The notes under the pieces are model-generated. The model was not told the origin of the DNA, made no database searches, and was given only the letters and a program-made list of their open reading frames with translations. Made by a program: the position numbers and the translations under genes. 64,000 nucleotides of DNA, taken from Litsea cubeba. Taxonomy: Eukaryota > Streptophyta > Magnoliopsida > Laurales > Lauraceae. This document shows, piece by piece, positions 1-12,501 of the stretch. The stretch lies in contig WHSA01000365.1 of the NCBI GenBank assembly GCA_012931725.1, positions 186,001 through 250,000 on the forward strand. The letters are read 5' to 3'. Position 1 is the first letter of the stretch. Every line of letters starts with the position of its first letter.

Positions 1-1410
1 AAACTTTGAGGAATAAGAATGCAGATGACAAGAAGAAGTGTTGATACAAATTAGATAGAGCTAAGACTGTTCTTATAGAGATGGATTTCAAACAAGACAA
101 ACCCTCATCTCTTCAAATCTTGCTTTTCCAGATTGAAAATCTGCTGGATGCAGATTTTCAAAAGCTACTTAGCTAAGCCATTGAAATTAAATGCGGGATG
201 TCCCTTTTTTCTCGTTTGTCAACAACATCCAGCGAATTTGTCAATAATCTTCTGTATCTAGTTGATAAATCTAGGCCTCTAGCCTTTGCAGGTTCTGTCG
301 GACATGGGTGGTTCCAGAGTACATCTCTTTGCGGGCTTGGATTGGGTGGGCTTGGGCTTTCGTGATGTGCATGAATTTGGGTTGCACTCACTTAGGACCA
401 GTAAGAATTGTGGGGGATGAACTTGAATGCCCTCGGCCCTGTCTAATCGAGGCCCATCTATTATCTATGCTTGCATGATTATCTACCTTCTGTTCTCTAA
501 TTTCTGTGATTAGCTTCCAAAGTTTCTTTCAGTTTTTACATCTCTTTGTCAATTTCTGACAAAAAGAAGAGAATGATGTTAAGGGGGAGTAAACATATTT
601 AAGATGATCAAATGAGAATTCATATTTGAGGATCATGGAGACACATATATGAATATGATGTGTTTCATAGTTATATCAGTATAATTATGCAGGTTCATCA
701 CTACGGTTAAGTGGTGAAAAGGTCAATGAAATGAAATTTCATATGATCTTTATTGAGTCCTTACTCTTCAATCGGTTTGTATCATTTGAAGGACTTAGAG
801 AATCCATAAATGGATTCATGGAATTGATATGGACTTTCTTAGTTGATTTATATAGTTCAATTCCATCTTAGCATGATTACATCTCTTTATAGTCAAATCT
901 TTTGATATCATGCTTGCTAACCTCTCTATGCTTATAGATGAATCTTTTTATGTCCTTGATATCATAATATACTAAATATTGATATCTCTCACTTCTCCTT
1001 ATCTCTCTATAGTACTCCATATGCTTCATCGGGACATCTCTTTGTCAATCTGTGACAAAAAAGGGGGAGAATAAATGGATTGAATCCTGAAAATGGAGAG
1101 ATTAAACAAAGGGGGAGAGTGTAGAACAAAGGGTGAAAACACACTCTATCTCAGATATTTTGTGACTAACAATTAAGGGGGAGTAGCAATCCCACCATTG
1201 AATGTATATGTCAATGTCTTATGCAGGTATATCTTTAAGAGACAAAGCACATTCTCAGGGGGAGTATTTAGAGTCATGAGTCTTTGAGTTGTAATTGTTA
1301 TATCTTTTGTAAAGATCATGTACTCTTGTAATCTTGGTTGTATTTGAGTCCATTTGTTGTATTTCAATCAAGAATGGGTGTTTTGCCACGAAATTGACAA
1401 AGGGGGAGAT
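1..1410 (+). mobile_element. 3' internal part of a LARD-A-type non-autonomous copia-like element
   Basis: This non-coding stretch ends in a polypurine tract directly before the LTR at 1411. It is the reverse-complement homologue of the internal sequence of LARD-A near 9292-10620: both share the segment around 580-650 (here) and 10550-10620 (there). AAGGGGGAG-type tracts recur near 578, 1059, 1107, 1173, 1256 and 1398. No frame carries gag or pol motifs. The element's 5' part lies outside the window. Confidence 0.75.
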
Positions 1411-2798
1411 TGTTAGTGCCACATTCCTATGAGCAATTATTTTTGTATTATCAATTCCGTGTCGAAGAATCCAAGACCTTGCCTCTCAGAATTTCTCAAG
1501 GAAGATCAAGTTTGAAGGCAGAAGATCAAGTCTCAGAAGGACCGGATTAATAAAGGAAGTCGTCCATATGTGTGCCAACCTATTCAGGAAAATGGGACTC
1601 CAAACGAACCAAGACTTGGCCCTAAAAATCCTTAGTTTAATGGCTTATTTAATAGGATTTTAGAGATTATTTTTCAGCTTTTTCAAGACTCAAAACAGGC
1701 CTCAAAAGTCGGCTAATCGCTATGGTTTTCGGTCACCTCGCGGTTACTTTTCCAGAGAGCAAAAACTCTCTTAAAATGGTTTTTCGGTTACCTCGCGGCT
1801 AGCCGCATGAACAGTAACATCACTATTCACTGTTCACTGTTCACTATTCATTAGCCGTTTGAACAGTAACTTCACTATTCACTGTTCACTAGCCGTTTGA
1901 ACAGTAGCACTGTTCACTGTTCACTATTCACTAGCCGTTTGAACAGTAGCACTATTCACTATTCACTAGCCGTTTTATGACCGTTGGAACTTTTCTATAA
2001 ATACCTGAAGCCCATTTTCAACATAAACAAGTCCGATTTTTGAAGAGCCTTTGTTCTAAATTCTTGTAAACCTTTCCCAAGCTCTCAAAGCTTCTTCCAA
2101 ACACACTTAGATTCTATCTTGAAAAATCCAAGGGCTTACTTAGCTCTCAGGAGTGTGCTTTGAGAAGTCAAATCTAGGGTATCCTAATCTCTAAAGCTAT
2201 CTCTCATTTCTGCCCTAGAAATCAAACCTCTACAACTTGGTTGTGCATCTCAATAGAGTTTCATCATCAACACCAAGCTAGCTGCAAGAGGTAAAAAGCT
2301 TCGATCACGGTCAAAAGCTTCCTCGAACACTTTCGATCTTCATCAAAGGCAAGTGTTCGCCCTCCATTTAAATTTATATCTTTGTGACAGTGGATTGAAT
2401 CTGTGTATGTCAACCACTCTAAAAAATTATGTGTGGGGATTAGATCTGTGTGATCGAACCTCAGTAACAAAATTGAGTTAGAATCAGTACTTGTGTAGTT
2501 TGATTCTTTATAGTGGAACCAAGGGACTGTGTGACCCTTGAGAGTGGATGTTGGTCTGTGTGACTGAACCACTATAAATCTCTTGTACTTACTATCTTGT
2601 TTCAAATTAGTGTGTCTCTGATTAATTAAGCACACACACATTGAACTTATAATTCAAACAAGTTATTATGTTATGTGTGATTATTATTCCAAGTTGAGAT
2701 TAAAATTTGGCTAATAAATTTAAAATTGGCATTAGAATTCCTTTTGTCCTATTCACCCCCCCTTTAGGACTTATTCATTGAATCTAGTTGCACTTTCA
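1411..2798 (+). repeat. 3' LTR of LARD-A-type element
   Basis: It starts TGTTAGTGCC after an AAAGGGGGAGAT polypurine tract and ends in TTCA. The reverse complement of the same sequence forms the LTRs at 7516-9291 and 42442-44215, but this copy is shorter (1388 against about 1775 bp). It contains a CACT(A/G)TTCA array, a TATA box, and the GAACCACTATAAAT segment common in the R/U5 part of plant LTRs. The following bases GAAAG would be the target-site duplication, but the other end is outside the window. Confidence 0.8.
1805..2003 (+). promoter_or_regulatory. LTR promoter: CACT(A/G)TTCA array plus TATA box
   Basis: About eleven copies of CACT(A/G)TTCA are packed into some 170 bp, interleaved with TAGCCGTTTGAACAGTA. 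The TATA box TATAAATA follows at 1996-2003. GAACAGT and ACTGTTC are inverse partners, so the array can fold on itself. The reverse-complement array occurs in both LTRs of LARD-A. TAGCCGTT contains the AACGG core bound by MYB-type factors; that reading is inferred. Confidence 0.6.
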
Positions 2799-3700
2799 GA
2801 AAGTTTTTGTCAACGCGTGTTTTTCTATTGGCGACGCAATAATGCGTTGACAATTATCTTGCCTACTGGCAACGCACAGATGTGCATTTGGAAAGCTTTG
2901 AGTTTTTTTTCGCACCATTGCCAATGCATTATTGCGTCCTCAAAGCCCCATCTATGACAAAGTTACATTTCCCGACACTATTTTCCGACGCAGTGAAAAT
3001 TTGCGTTGGCAAAAGTCATAAAGAATTGCTACTTTTACCGATGCAAGTAAGACTGCGTTGGCAAAAACTGTGTAAAAACTTTCCCGACACTATTTGCCGA
3101 CGCAGTGAAAATTGGCGTTGGTAAAAATATTTTTTCCGATGCATATTTGGACTACGATGGCAAAAGTCACAGAGAATTGATACTTTTACCGACACAAGTA
3201 AGACCGTGTTGGAAAAAGTCATAGAAAATTACTACTTTTATCGACGCAAGTAAGATTGCGTTGGCAAAAGCTGTGGAAAAACTTTCCCGACACTATTTGC
3301 CGACGCAGTGAAAATTGACGTTGGTAAAAGTCTTTTTTCCGATGCATATTTGGAATGCGTTGGTAAAATTCACAGAGAATTAATACTTTTACTGACACAA
3401 GTAAGACCGCGTTGGAAAAAGTCACAGAGAATTGATACCTTTACCTACGCAAGTAAGACCACGTTGGCAAAAGCTGTGGAAAAACTTTTCCGACACTATT
3501 TGCCGACGCAGTGAAAATTGGCGTTGGTAAAAGTCTTTTTTTTTCCGATGCATATTTGGACTGCATTGGCAAAGGTCACAGAGAATTGCTACTTTTACCG
3601 ACATAAGTAAGACTGCGTTGGCAAAAATTGTGGAAAATATTTTTATTGCCTAGTGGTGATGCACAGGTCTGCATCCGCAAAGCCCCATTTAGTAAAATTC
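2799..3700. repeat. Higher-order tandem array of CGACGCA/TGCGTTG inverted units
   Basis: A unit of about 203 bp is repeated a little over three times between about 3016 and 3610. Each unit holds about four 50-bp subunits pairing CCGACGCA with TGCGTTGGCAAAA in opposite orientation. Dense short inverted motifs of this kind are typical of subterminal regions of CACTA or related DNA transposons. I cannot find a terminal CACTA sequence: the left edge is cut by the LTR at 2798. The long minus-strand reading frames here come from the repeat period and are not genes. Confidence 0.6.
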
Positions 3701-4450
3701 TTTTTTGCCAAAATAATATGACCACACCGTTTTAATCGCTTTGATTTATTCCCAACTCTCTGCCTCTTTCATGTTTATTATTATTATTATTTTTAAATTC
3801 TGGGGGTAACTACAACAACTTCTAGCGGAGTATGCTTGGAACTTTTTTGGATGGGTCCCACTCGTGCCCTGAAGGGACAAAGTCGTTCAAAATGATCAAA
3901 CGCATTTATTTATGCGGTATCCCAATTTTTGGTTTAGAATTGAGTTGGAACCACTGTAAGATTGACCAAACAAAAAACCATGACTAAAAAAATATTATTT
4001 TATTAACTCTTTTTTTGTGTTCAATCGTACGATGAGATAACCGCCAATCAAAATGAGATTTGACGATACCTTATAAATGTATGGTGGTTATTCATCGAGG
4101 GTCGGACTCATATATAAGGAATGCCCCTACCCAAATTGAAAAAAACACATAAGGCCTGTATTTTGAGCCCGTATGCACAACTTGAAAATTTAATAAAAAT
4201 CCCAACCCGCCCTCGCTAAAAGTCAATTTTAATTAACTTTTAGGGGTGCCCGTAGCAGTGGGTGCCTGTATAAATTCCACTCTAATGGCGCCAAATTTTT
4301 GTGGAAGACTTTTAATTTTCAGCGTCTAACTTTTTGCGGCGGCCTATACTTTTGAGGCTAAAGATATGTTTTTAGCAACTGAAATATATTGGGTGAACTA
4401 AAACTTATTTTTAGTGGGCCATCGGAGCACCCGTATTCTCACATTATAAA
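3701..4450. other. AT-rich non-coding stretch
   Basis: I see no coding signal, RNA gene or clear repeat boundary here. The sequence is probably degenerate transposon DNA next to the array. Confidence 0.4.
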
Positions 4451-4454
4451 AGAC

Positions 4455-4800
4455 ATCTCATGCCCGTATTCTCCTTCTGTGTACTAAACCCCTCTTCCGA
4501 ATTTCTTCTTCCTACAACTGCAGCCAGAGCGCCAAACCCTTCTTCCAAATTTCTTCTTCTTACAACTGCAGCAAGCCAAACCGTTCTTCCGAATCTTCTT
4601 CTTCTTGCAACCGCAGCAAGCCAAGGTATGATCTCTCTCTCCCCATCTCTCTTTATGTAGACCAGCGGTCCCTTCCCCACCGGAAGTGCTTCCACCCGAC
4701 CTCGTCTCCACCCGCCCTAGCCTCCTCCCTCTTCCCCACCGGAAGTGCTTCCACCCGGCCCTGTCTCCACCCGCCCTATCCTCCTCCCTCTTCCTCCACC
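4455..4800 (+). repeat. CT-rich block with two local tandem duplications
   Basis: About 4485-4625 holds three imperfect copies of a roughly 55-bp unit built on CTTCCGAATTTCTTCTTC and CAACTGCAGC. About 4676-4795 holds two copies of a 60-bp unit beginning CCCCACCGGAAGTGCTTCC. Open frames exist on both strands, but their peptides are repetitive and match no family I know. The block resembles the CT-rich leader in CACTA-1 at 27900-28340, so it may be the leader of another transposon. Confidence 0.45.
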
Positions 4801-4989
4801 GCCTCTGCCTCCACCCGCACAGACCCTCTGCCCCCCAGCAACCATCTCGCCGAGCAGTCGTCTGGGTGTTTTCTTTGTTTGGTATACGACATGGTGTGTG
4901 CCAAGCATGTTTCTTTTCGATGGAGAGATTCTAGATTCATCAGTGTTGGAAACGTCTACAATTTTTGCAATGGCTTAAGAGAGACAGAT

Positions 4990-7515
4990 TGTACATGTAG
5001 GCAATTTAAATGAAAGCTACACTGTGAATTTCAATTTTGTTACAAATCAAAACCAATTGGGCGATTCAACTGGAATAGACACCTCCGTCCATCTAATTAG
5101 ATAAAAGTTAGAATATTGATAAAAAGATTGTAAACGATCCATCAAAGATTTGAAGTTGAATCAATTGAACCTAACCTTAACTATGTTAAATAATTTTTTT
5201 ATTATATTTTATTTCTTTATTCTTTTACACAATGGTTAATTTGAGTTTAACAAGATGGTCGAATCAGGTTGCACTAAACCATCCAATTTTAAGTAATAAG
5301 CCACATGACCTTATGAGAAAGCGAATTTCTGTATATGAGAATTATCAACCCAAAATTAACCCTAAAGCAATATTTGTAAAGCAAATTTGTGGAAAAGTAA
5401 CTCTTAACTGTCACTTTTTTATTCTGCCCTGTTTCACTGGTCACAACAAGTGGAAAAACTCCTTGAAACAGATAGTTTTACTTCTACTTTTCCGACCACC
5501 AAAAGGTTTTTACTTAAAAAAACACAAATAAGCCGATCGCCGGACCCATTATTAACTTCTCATCTTACATCAAATTACATTAACCCATAAAACCAACGCA
5601 ATAAAGTATACTTCGCCTTTAGCAATTCTGTTGTGGATTTCTTCATTTAGCAATACATTCTATTATGTTGCATTAGTCCCAACACAATTTAATACTGTAT
5701 CCTAAATGAAAGGAGGTATTTGAGGTGAAGGTGTATGCTTCAATGCAGCAATGTAGTGAGGTTCCTGCCTCATGATTTTCTGCTTTTTAAGTTGAACCAG
5801 AGAACTCAGATAGTTGTTGAAGACAATGATAGGGTGAAGAAGTAAAAAAAAAAAAAAATAGTGTATTGTCAAGATTTCCTGCAGAAATGGTATTTCTTTA
5901 GCATTTATATATGACAGTACACATAAAGCTAGATACATGATTACACTGGGCCTGCCTGGACGGCTGGACCACAGACCACAGTTGGAAGGTGCTCATTGTT
6001 GAATACAAGGTTGCAGGTTCTAGCGATGTTACCTATAAAAAAGAATTGAGGTTGTGAAGCTTATGAGACGGTTTTGTCCTATGATTTAGAATGTTTGTTC
6101 ACTCTTGGATTCAAGTTGAATTGTTTGACCGCTTCCTTGATTGTGGATAACAAAACTTTCTTTTCTGGGAATTCATGTTTCCTTTCTTTTCATTTTTGAA
6201 TGCCAAAATTCAAGTTTCATAATGGAGATGTGGTCATCTGATTAACACATATTTTGCAATTTGAAAGTTTGTTGGCAGTTAAACATTGTAGAGTGGCATA
6301 TAAAATTTAATGCAGTTAGCCTAACCATTCAATGAATTTTTTTTGGCTACTTGAAAATGATACTTCATTCCAATGTTTATAATACTGATGCTTGAAGCAA
6401 GGGGTTCCAATAGCCCAAAGTGTAGAGCATATGCTATCATGGCCATATGCCTTATGAGTACGCCTTTTAAAAAAAAATAATACTCAATGTAGAATATAAT
6501 GATATAAATAATAAAAATCTGCAGTTGGTTTATGCTTTTTCAATGAGTTTAACTATAGTCGACTTAAGTTAATCCTACTTAATTTTTACAGGTCTTTAAT
6601 TGAAACAGAAAGCCTTTTAAAAATCTAACTGTTCCCTCTTTTTCAGTGCCCCCTTCATGTGGAGTGTTAGCTTCAAATATGCCTCATACGATGAGGCATA
6701 TGGCCCAAATGCTAATGATGCTTAAGATTTGATAATAGTGTGCTTTTTTGGGTGCCTCTCCATGAGGCAGTCCTTGAGGTGCAGCTTCTAAAATCACTGT
6801 TGCCTTCATTGTGGAGAATAATGATGGTTAGTTTTGTGACTTGTAACATTTTATATAACGTGCTGCTAATTGGATAGTCTGCTTCTTTGAACCTATCTTG
6901 TCCAAGGGTTAGGCTCCATAGGGCAAGCCAGAAAGGCTAAAAGTAGCCCACAGATGATTTGCAGTGACTTTGTATTGGGCATGCTTCAATTGTCACTGGA
7001 TGAACATTTTTAGTTATATGCTTTTCTGCTTCTATTCTTTTGATCTTTTTTCTTTTCTGGTTTTTTCCCCTTTTTCCCAATTCATCCAATCATTGACCTT
7101 GAGATATAATTGAAAGCATTTGTTGTGAGTGCCTTACCATATAGAACACATTGAAAGTAGGTTTTGTATGTGTTTATGGTTAGATGTTTTATTTAATGGA
7201 AAATCTTCTTTTAATTTATTCCTCTATTGATCCCTTGTGGATACCTGAAAACATTTGTCACAGACTTCTTTCAAGCGCTTTGATAATAACTCTGCACTTA
7301 TATTTGAATCTAAAAATTTGTGACTAATCTCTCGAGAGCTGTCCTTGTTTCAGTTTCAGAATTTCTTTGCCTGGCTTTCAAGATGCATGAGGCTACTAAC
7401 TTCTGAACCAAGTGATCAGCTTTCACCATTCAATAGGTTTTAATTGTTAAATTTCTCATTCTTGGTTAAGTTGTTTCCTAGGGTATTTTTCTCTGAAGCA
7501 TAATGATGATGTACC
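4990..7515. other. Non-coding AT-rich DNA
   Basis: No open frame longer than about 100 codons and no recognisable protein, tRNA or terminal repeat was found. The LARD-A 3' LTR begins immediately to the right; the five bases before it (GTACC) would be its target-site duplication. Confidence 0.4.
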
Positions 7516-9291
7516 TGAGAGTGCAGCTAGGGCCAATGAAAGTGTCCTAGAGGGGGAGTGAATAGGACTAATGGAATTCTTTTCCCAATTAAAACATCTT
7601 AGTCCAATTTTAATCCCAACTAGGAACAAGAACATAATGAATACAAATAAGAATACAACTTTTGCGGAATATGTGTTCAATGTATGAGTGCTTAAACAAT
7701 CAAAGACAAGATAATTAGTTTCATATTAGTAAGCACAAGTATGAGTACAACACTTTTCACAAAATCACTTATGATTTATATCAATGTGCTCAAATGAATA
7801 TTTGTTAAAGAGTTTGTGCTAAACAGATTTGATTTACCAATATGATCAATGTTGTTTTCGTACAAGTGGATGTGTGTCAATTAAATTAAATATCATTCAT
7901 ATCATTCTCCACAACATATAGATATATAAATCAAGCACAAAAGATAGAGATAGAGAAATTGACACAAGGGATTTATAGTGGTTCAGTCACACAGACCTAC
8001 ATCCACTCTCAAGGGTTACACAGTCCCCTGGTTCTACTATGAAGAATCAAACTACACAAGTACTGATTCTACATAAATTTTGTTCACGAGGTTCGACCAC
8101 ACAGATCTACTCCCCATTTTTGTTCACAAGGTTCGATCACAAAGATCTACTCCCTACACACAACTTTAGAGTGGTTGAATCACACAGAAACAATCCACTA
8201 TCACAATTTTTAAAGTGGTTGAATCACGCAGAAACAATCCACTATTACAAAGATATAATTTGAATGGAGGACGAAGAACACTTGCCTCTTTTTGACAAAG
8301 TCTGGAGGTTGTCACTTGCCTCTTTGACGAAATCCGGAGGATGCTCTTCGAAACTTGTCACCGCAGCTCCAAGCTTTGATGTCTCTTGCAATGCTTCCTT
8401 GATGTTGATGATGATGCTCCATTGTTGTGCTCAGTCAAGGGAAGAGGTCTTTGGTCTAGGGATTTGGATAATAAACTATGATAGCTCAAGTTCTTCCTCA
8501 GGCAATATTGTCTCCACACATCACACTTTCCTTAAGCTAATGAAGCTCTTAGATTTGACAAACCAAGCTCATAGTGTGTGTGGAATGATCTATGAGAGCT
8601 CTAATATGATACACAATGGTTAGGACATGAGCTCTCATGATCTTAGAGGCCTTGGGAATGATTTCCCAAGCCTTGGGGATGATTTAGGGCATTTTTCTAT
8701 TTATAGAAAGCTTTCCAACGGTCATAAAATGGCTGGTGAACAGTGAACAGTGTTACTGTTCAAACGGCTAGTGAACAGTGAATAGTGATGTTACTATTCA
8801 GACGGCTAGTGAACAGTGAATAGTGAATAGTGTTGCTGTTCAAACGGCTAGTGAACAGTGAATAGTGAATAGTGAATAGTGATGTTACTGTTCATGCGGC
8901 TAGCCGTGAGGTAACCGAAAAACCATTTTAAAAGAGTTTTTGCTCTCTAGAAAAGTAACTGCGAGGTGACCGAAAACCATGGTGGTTAACCGACTTTTGA
9001 GGCCTGTTTTGAGTCTTGAAAAAGCTGAAAAATAATCTCTAAAACCCTATTAAATAAGCCATTAAACTAAGGGTTTTTAGGGCCAAGTCTTGGTTGGTTT
9101 GGAGTCCTATTTTCCTGAATAGGTTAACACACATATGGACGACTTCCTTTATGAATCCGGTCCTTCCGAGACTTGACCTTCTGCCTTCAAACTTGATCTT
9201 ACTTGAGAAATTCTGAGAGGCAAGGTCTTTGATTCTTCGACACGGAATTGACAATACAAAAACAAGTGCTCATAGGGATGTGGCACTAACA
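7516..9291 (-). repeat. LARD-A 3' LTR
   Basis: On the minus strand it runs from TGTTAGTGCC to GCACTCTCA. The adjoining internal sequence carries the polypurine tract AAAGGGGGAGAT. The TATA box TATAAATA lies at 8698-8705 (minus). The CACT(A/G)TTCA array, read in reverse, covers about 8735-8895. A 119-codon plus-strand frame (8264-8623) recurs in the other LTR but has no recognisable domain. Confidence 0.8.
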
Positions 9292-12200
9292 ATCTCCCCC
9301 TTTGTCAATTTCGTGGCAAAACACCTATTCTTGATTGAAATAAAACAAATGGACTCAAATACAACCAAGATTACAAGAGTACATGATCTTTACAAAAGAT
9401 ACAACAATTACAACTCAAAGACACATAACTCTAAATACTCCCCCTGAGAATGTGCTTTGTCTTTTAAAGATATACCTGCATAAGACATTGACATACACAT
9501 TCTATGGTGGGATTGCTACTCCCCCTTAATTGTTAGTCACAAATATCATAGATAGAGTGTGTTTTCACCCTTTATTCTACACTCTCCCTCTTTGTTTAAT
9601 CTCTCCATTTTCAGGATTCAATCCATTTATTCTCCCCCTTTTTTTGTCACAAATTGACAAAGAGATGTCCCGATGAAGCATATGGAGTACTATAGAGAGA
9701 TAAGGAGAAGTGAGAGATATCAATATTTAGCATATTATGATATCAATGACATAAAAAGATTCACCTATAATAATAGAGGGGTTAGCAAGCATGATATCAA
9801 AAGATTTGACTATAAAAAGATGTAATCATGCTAAGATGGAATTGAACTATATAAATCAACTAAGAAAGTCGATATCAATTCCATGAATCCATTTAAGGAT
9901 TCTCTAAGTCCTTCAAATGATATAAACCGATTGAAGAGTAAGGACTCAATAAAGATCATATGAAATTTCATTTCATTGACCTTTTTCACCACTTAACCGT
10001 AGTGATGAACTTGCATAATCATACGGATATAACTATGAAGTACTTTCAATGATTATGAGGAATGCATAAGATTCCAAAAGAAAATCAATCCATTTAAAAA
10101 CATATGATAGGAACATGCATTATGATACCAAAGAAAATAAAATTCAAAACCACAACATTCAATCTTTAGAAAAATTTAACTTACAAAGGCATAATGAATG
10201 TTATGAGGATGAATGCAATCACCAAATGAATTCAATCATCAAAATAAGCGATTATAATCTAAAATGATGAATTGGGTACATTGCATTTCAAACAAGTCAT
10301 CAAGATAGGAAATTTACAAATAGAGGAGCATATGACTTGTAAAATCATCACACAAAAGAAAAACACAATACAGAGCATAGTGATGATTAAAGATAAAAAC
10401 ATCCATATCTTAGAAAAATACCAGAACTAAAAACTCATGAATGTGGTAATATGAGAAATACATAAAGATGTACCTATAAAAGTTAATGCATTCTTAATTA
10501 AAAATTATTTTGTTTTAAAAAAAAAACTTAAAAACAAATATTCATCATATTCATATGTCTCCATGATCCTCAAATATGAATTCTCATTTGATCATCTTAA
10601 AGATGTCTACTCCCCCTTAACATCATTCTCTTCTTTTTGTCAATATGATGACAATGAATATACCGATGTAATGCATGAAGAAGATGTAAGGCATGAAACT
10701 AGGGAGTTCTCAAATATAACAATTAAAGCTTACATTGATCAAATTTCTCAAGATGTTGCTAATCATGGAAAGACATAATGACGAATAGATGAGTACCAAT
10801 TGAAAATCTCATTTTGAAAGCATGTATCTAAACATGGCCCAAAATGAAAATCAATTGCATAATTTTCCATTTAAGTAAAAACTTAAAATCAATGGAAAAT
10901 TTATTTTTCAAATCATATTTTCAAAAAAACAAAACAACTGATTTGAAAAATATGAGATGGGACATCAATATCACATCTCATTCATTTTTGCATTTTAGAA
11001 AATATACCTATCAAGAACATATGCAAAATGAATTGCTGATTCCAAAACATAGACAAGATCGAAAGAGATTTACATGTAATGGAGGACAACAACTTGAGAT
11101 TCAACCAAGTATATGAATCATGTTTCTTGTTGGTGAGGATATAAGCATCAGAGAAGTGTTTTACGTGATCACACAGAATTATAGGTCAGTTCCATAGCTA
11201 CCACATATGGAATTACGCTTGGCAAACCCAACACGTGAGGAGTCTCCCATCTCCTCCCACTCTCCTAGCCAACAAGTGAGGAGTCTCTCGTCTCCTCCCT
11301 TAAATGCTAATGTTCGAATGATTCAAATAGATATACCAATATGAGTGCAACTTGGAATGAATCAAGGTGGAGTATCCAAAGCATTAAATCAATTCCATAA
11401 TGATGTACATGTTAAGGATACAACAAAAAAAAATCATGGATTGTTAAATATATATATTTTTTTAAAATGCTAAAACTCTAAACTGGTTTTGAAATCATGT
11501 AACTAATAAATATGTTTCAAAACAGAGAAATCCATGAGAATAGTGGTATTAATCATAGCATAAGCATGTTTAACTCTTGAAAATCATATGCTATGAGAAA
11601 TATCATCATTTCATATGCTTTATAAAATGAAGTTCAACTATCATGAAGCCAAACTCTTCAAGAAAACAATCAAAATTTAGAGGAGGCAAACATGAGAGAT
11701 AAGATGCTAAAGTGAAATTTCAATTCAATGTTCACAAGATTTGTCACATTTTAAGACATACCAAACAAATAGAAAATCATGAAAAGAACATGGATGTGAC
11801 AAACACAAAATTCACTAAGCATCATGAATATTCATCACTTATAAAAATATAAGTTGAATGCATCATGATGAATAAAAGAAATTGCATAAAAATAAGATTG
11901 GGTGTTGTGTGCAATTTTCAATGTGTAAAACATATGAACTCAACAAATATAACATCCATCAAATAATAGTTATGATCATAATGAACAAGAAATGGATTTG
12001 ATGAAGAGATTCATATGAGCAACAACACACTTATGAAAATTAAAACATGTACAAAGATGAAATCATAAACATGGATCAATTAAGATAACCATCCTCCTTA
12101 AATAAAGACTAACAAGCACAAGGATGGATTTTATAGTTCTTAGTATGGAGTTAACAAAAGAAAACAACACAACCATACATAGAACCATTTAGTATTTGCA

Positions 12201-12501
12201 TATAGAGTGTCACATTATCAACAAATAAATTTTTTACCCTTGCAAATGTACCTACATACATGAAATAAGAAAAATACCTTTTATAAGTACCTGTTAACAA
12301 AAGAAATCGAAAATGAAATACATAACAGGGTATCATATATGGTAGTAGCCTCTAAGAGTTTAAGGCCATGAAAAAAAACGATCATGGATACCAATTGGAA
12401 CAAGAAATACCAATTGAGATTCAAGGATAAGACTATTAGCTCAATCACTCTAAAATGGAGTTAAAAGAAATATAACTACTAGGATTAATCCAAATTAGAG
12501 C
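9292..12501 (-). mobile_element. LARD-A internal region, 3' segment
   Basis: Non-coding, AT-rich sequence. Next to the LTR it carries several CTCCCCCTT blocks (polypurine tracts on the minus strand), matching 1-1410. Around 12300-12500 it aligns, reverse-complemented, with LARD-B at 35620-36050. It contains the inverted-repeat row described at 10861-11042. The Tat element interrupts it at 12502. Confidence 0.7.
10861..11042 (-). repeat. Four consecutive short inverted repeats in LARD-A
   Basis: The stems are AATTTTCCAT (10861-10870 with 10892-10901), 13 bp ATTTTTCAAATCA (10903-10915 with 10939-10951), TGAGATG (10953-10959 with 10974-10980), and TTCATTTTTGCA (10981-10992) with 11032-11042, one bulged base. 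They follow each other with one to three bases between neighbours, an arrangement hard to explain by base composition alone. Confidence 0.7.

Noticed and set aside
3016..3604. Three similar minus-strand peptides of 60-68 codons
   Set aside because: Their similarity and spacing follow the 203-bp tandem repeat; there is no sign of translation.
8264..8623. 119-codon plus-strand frame, also at 43210-43569
   Set aside because: It lies inside both LARD-A LTRs, opposite to the element, with no domain. It is shared because the LTRs are duplicates, and it is not found in the LTR at 1411-2798.
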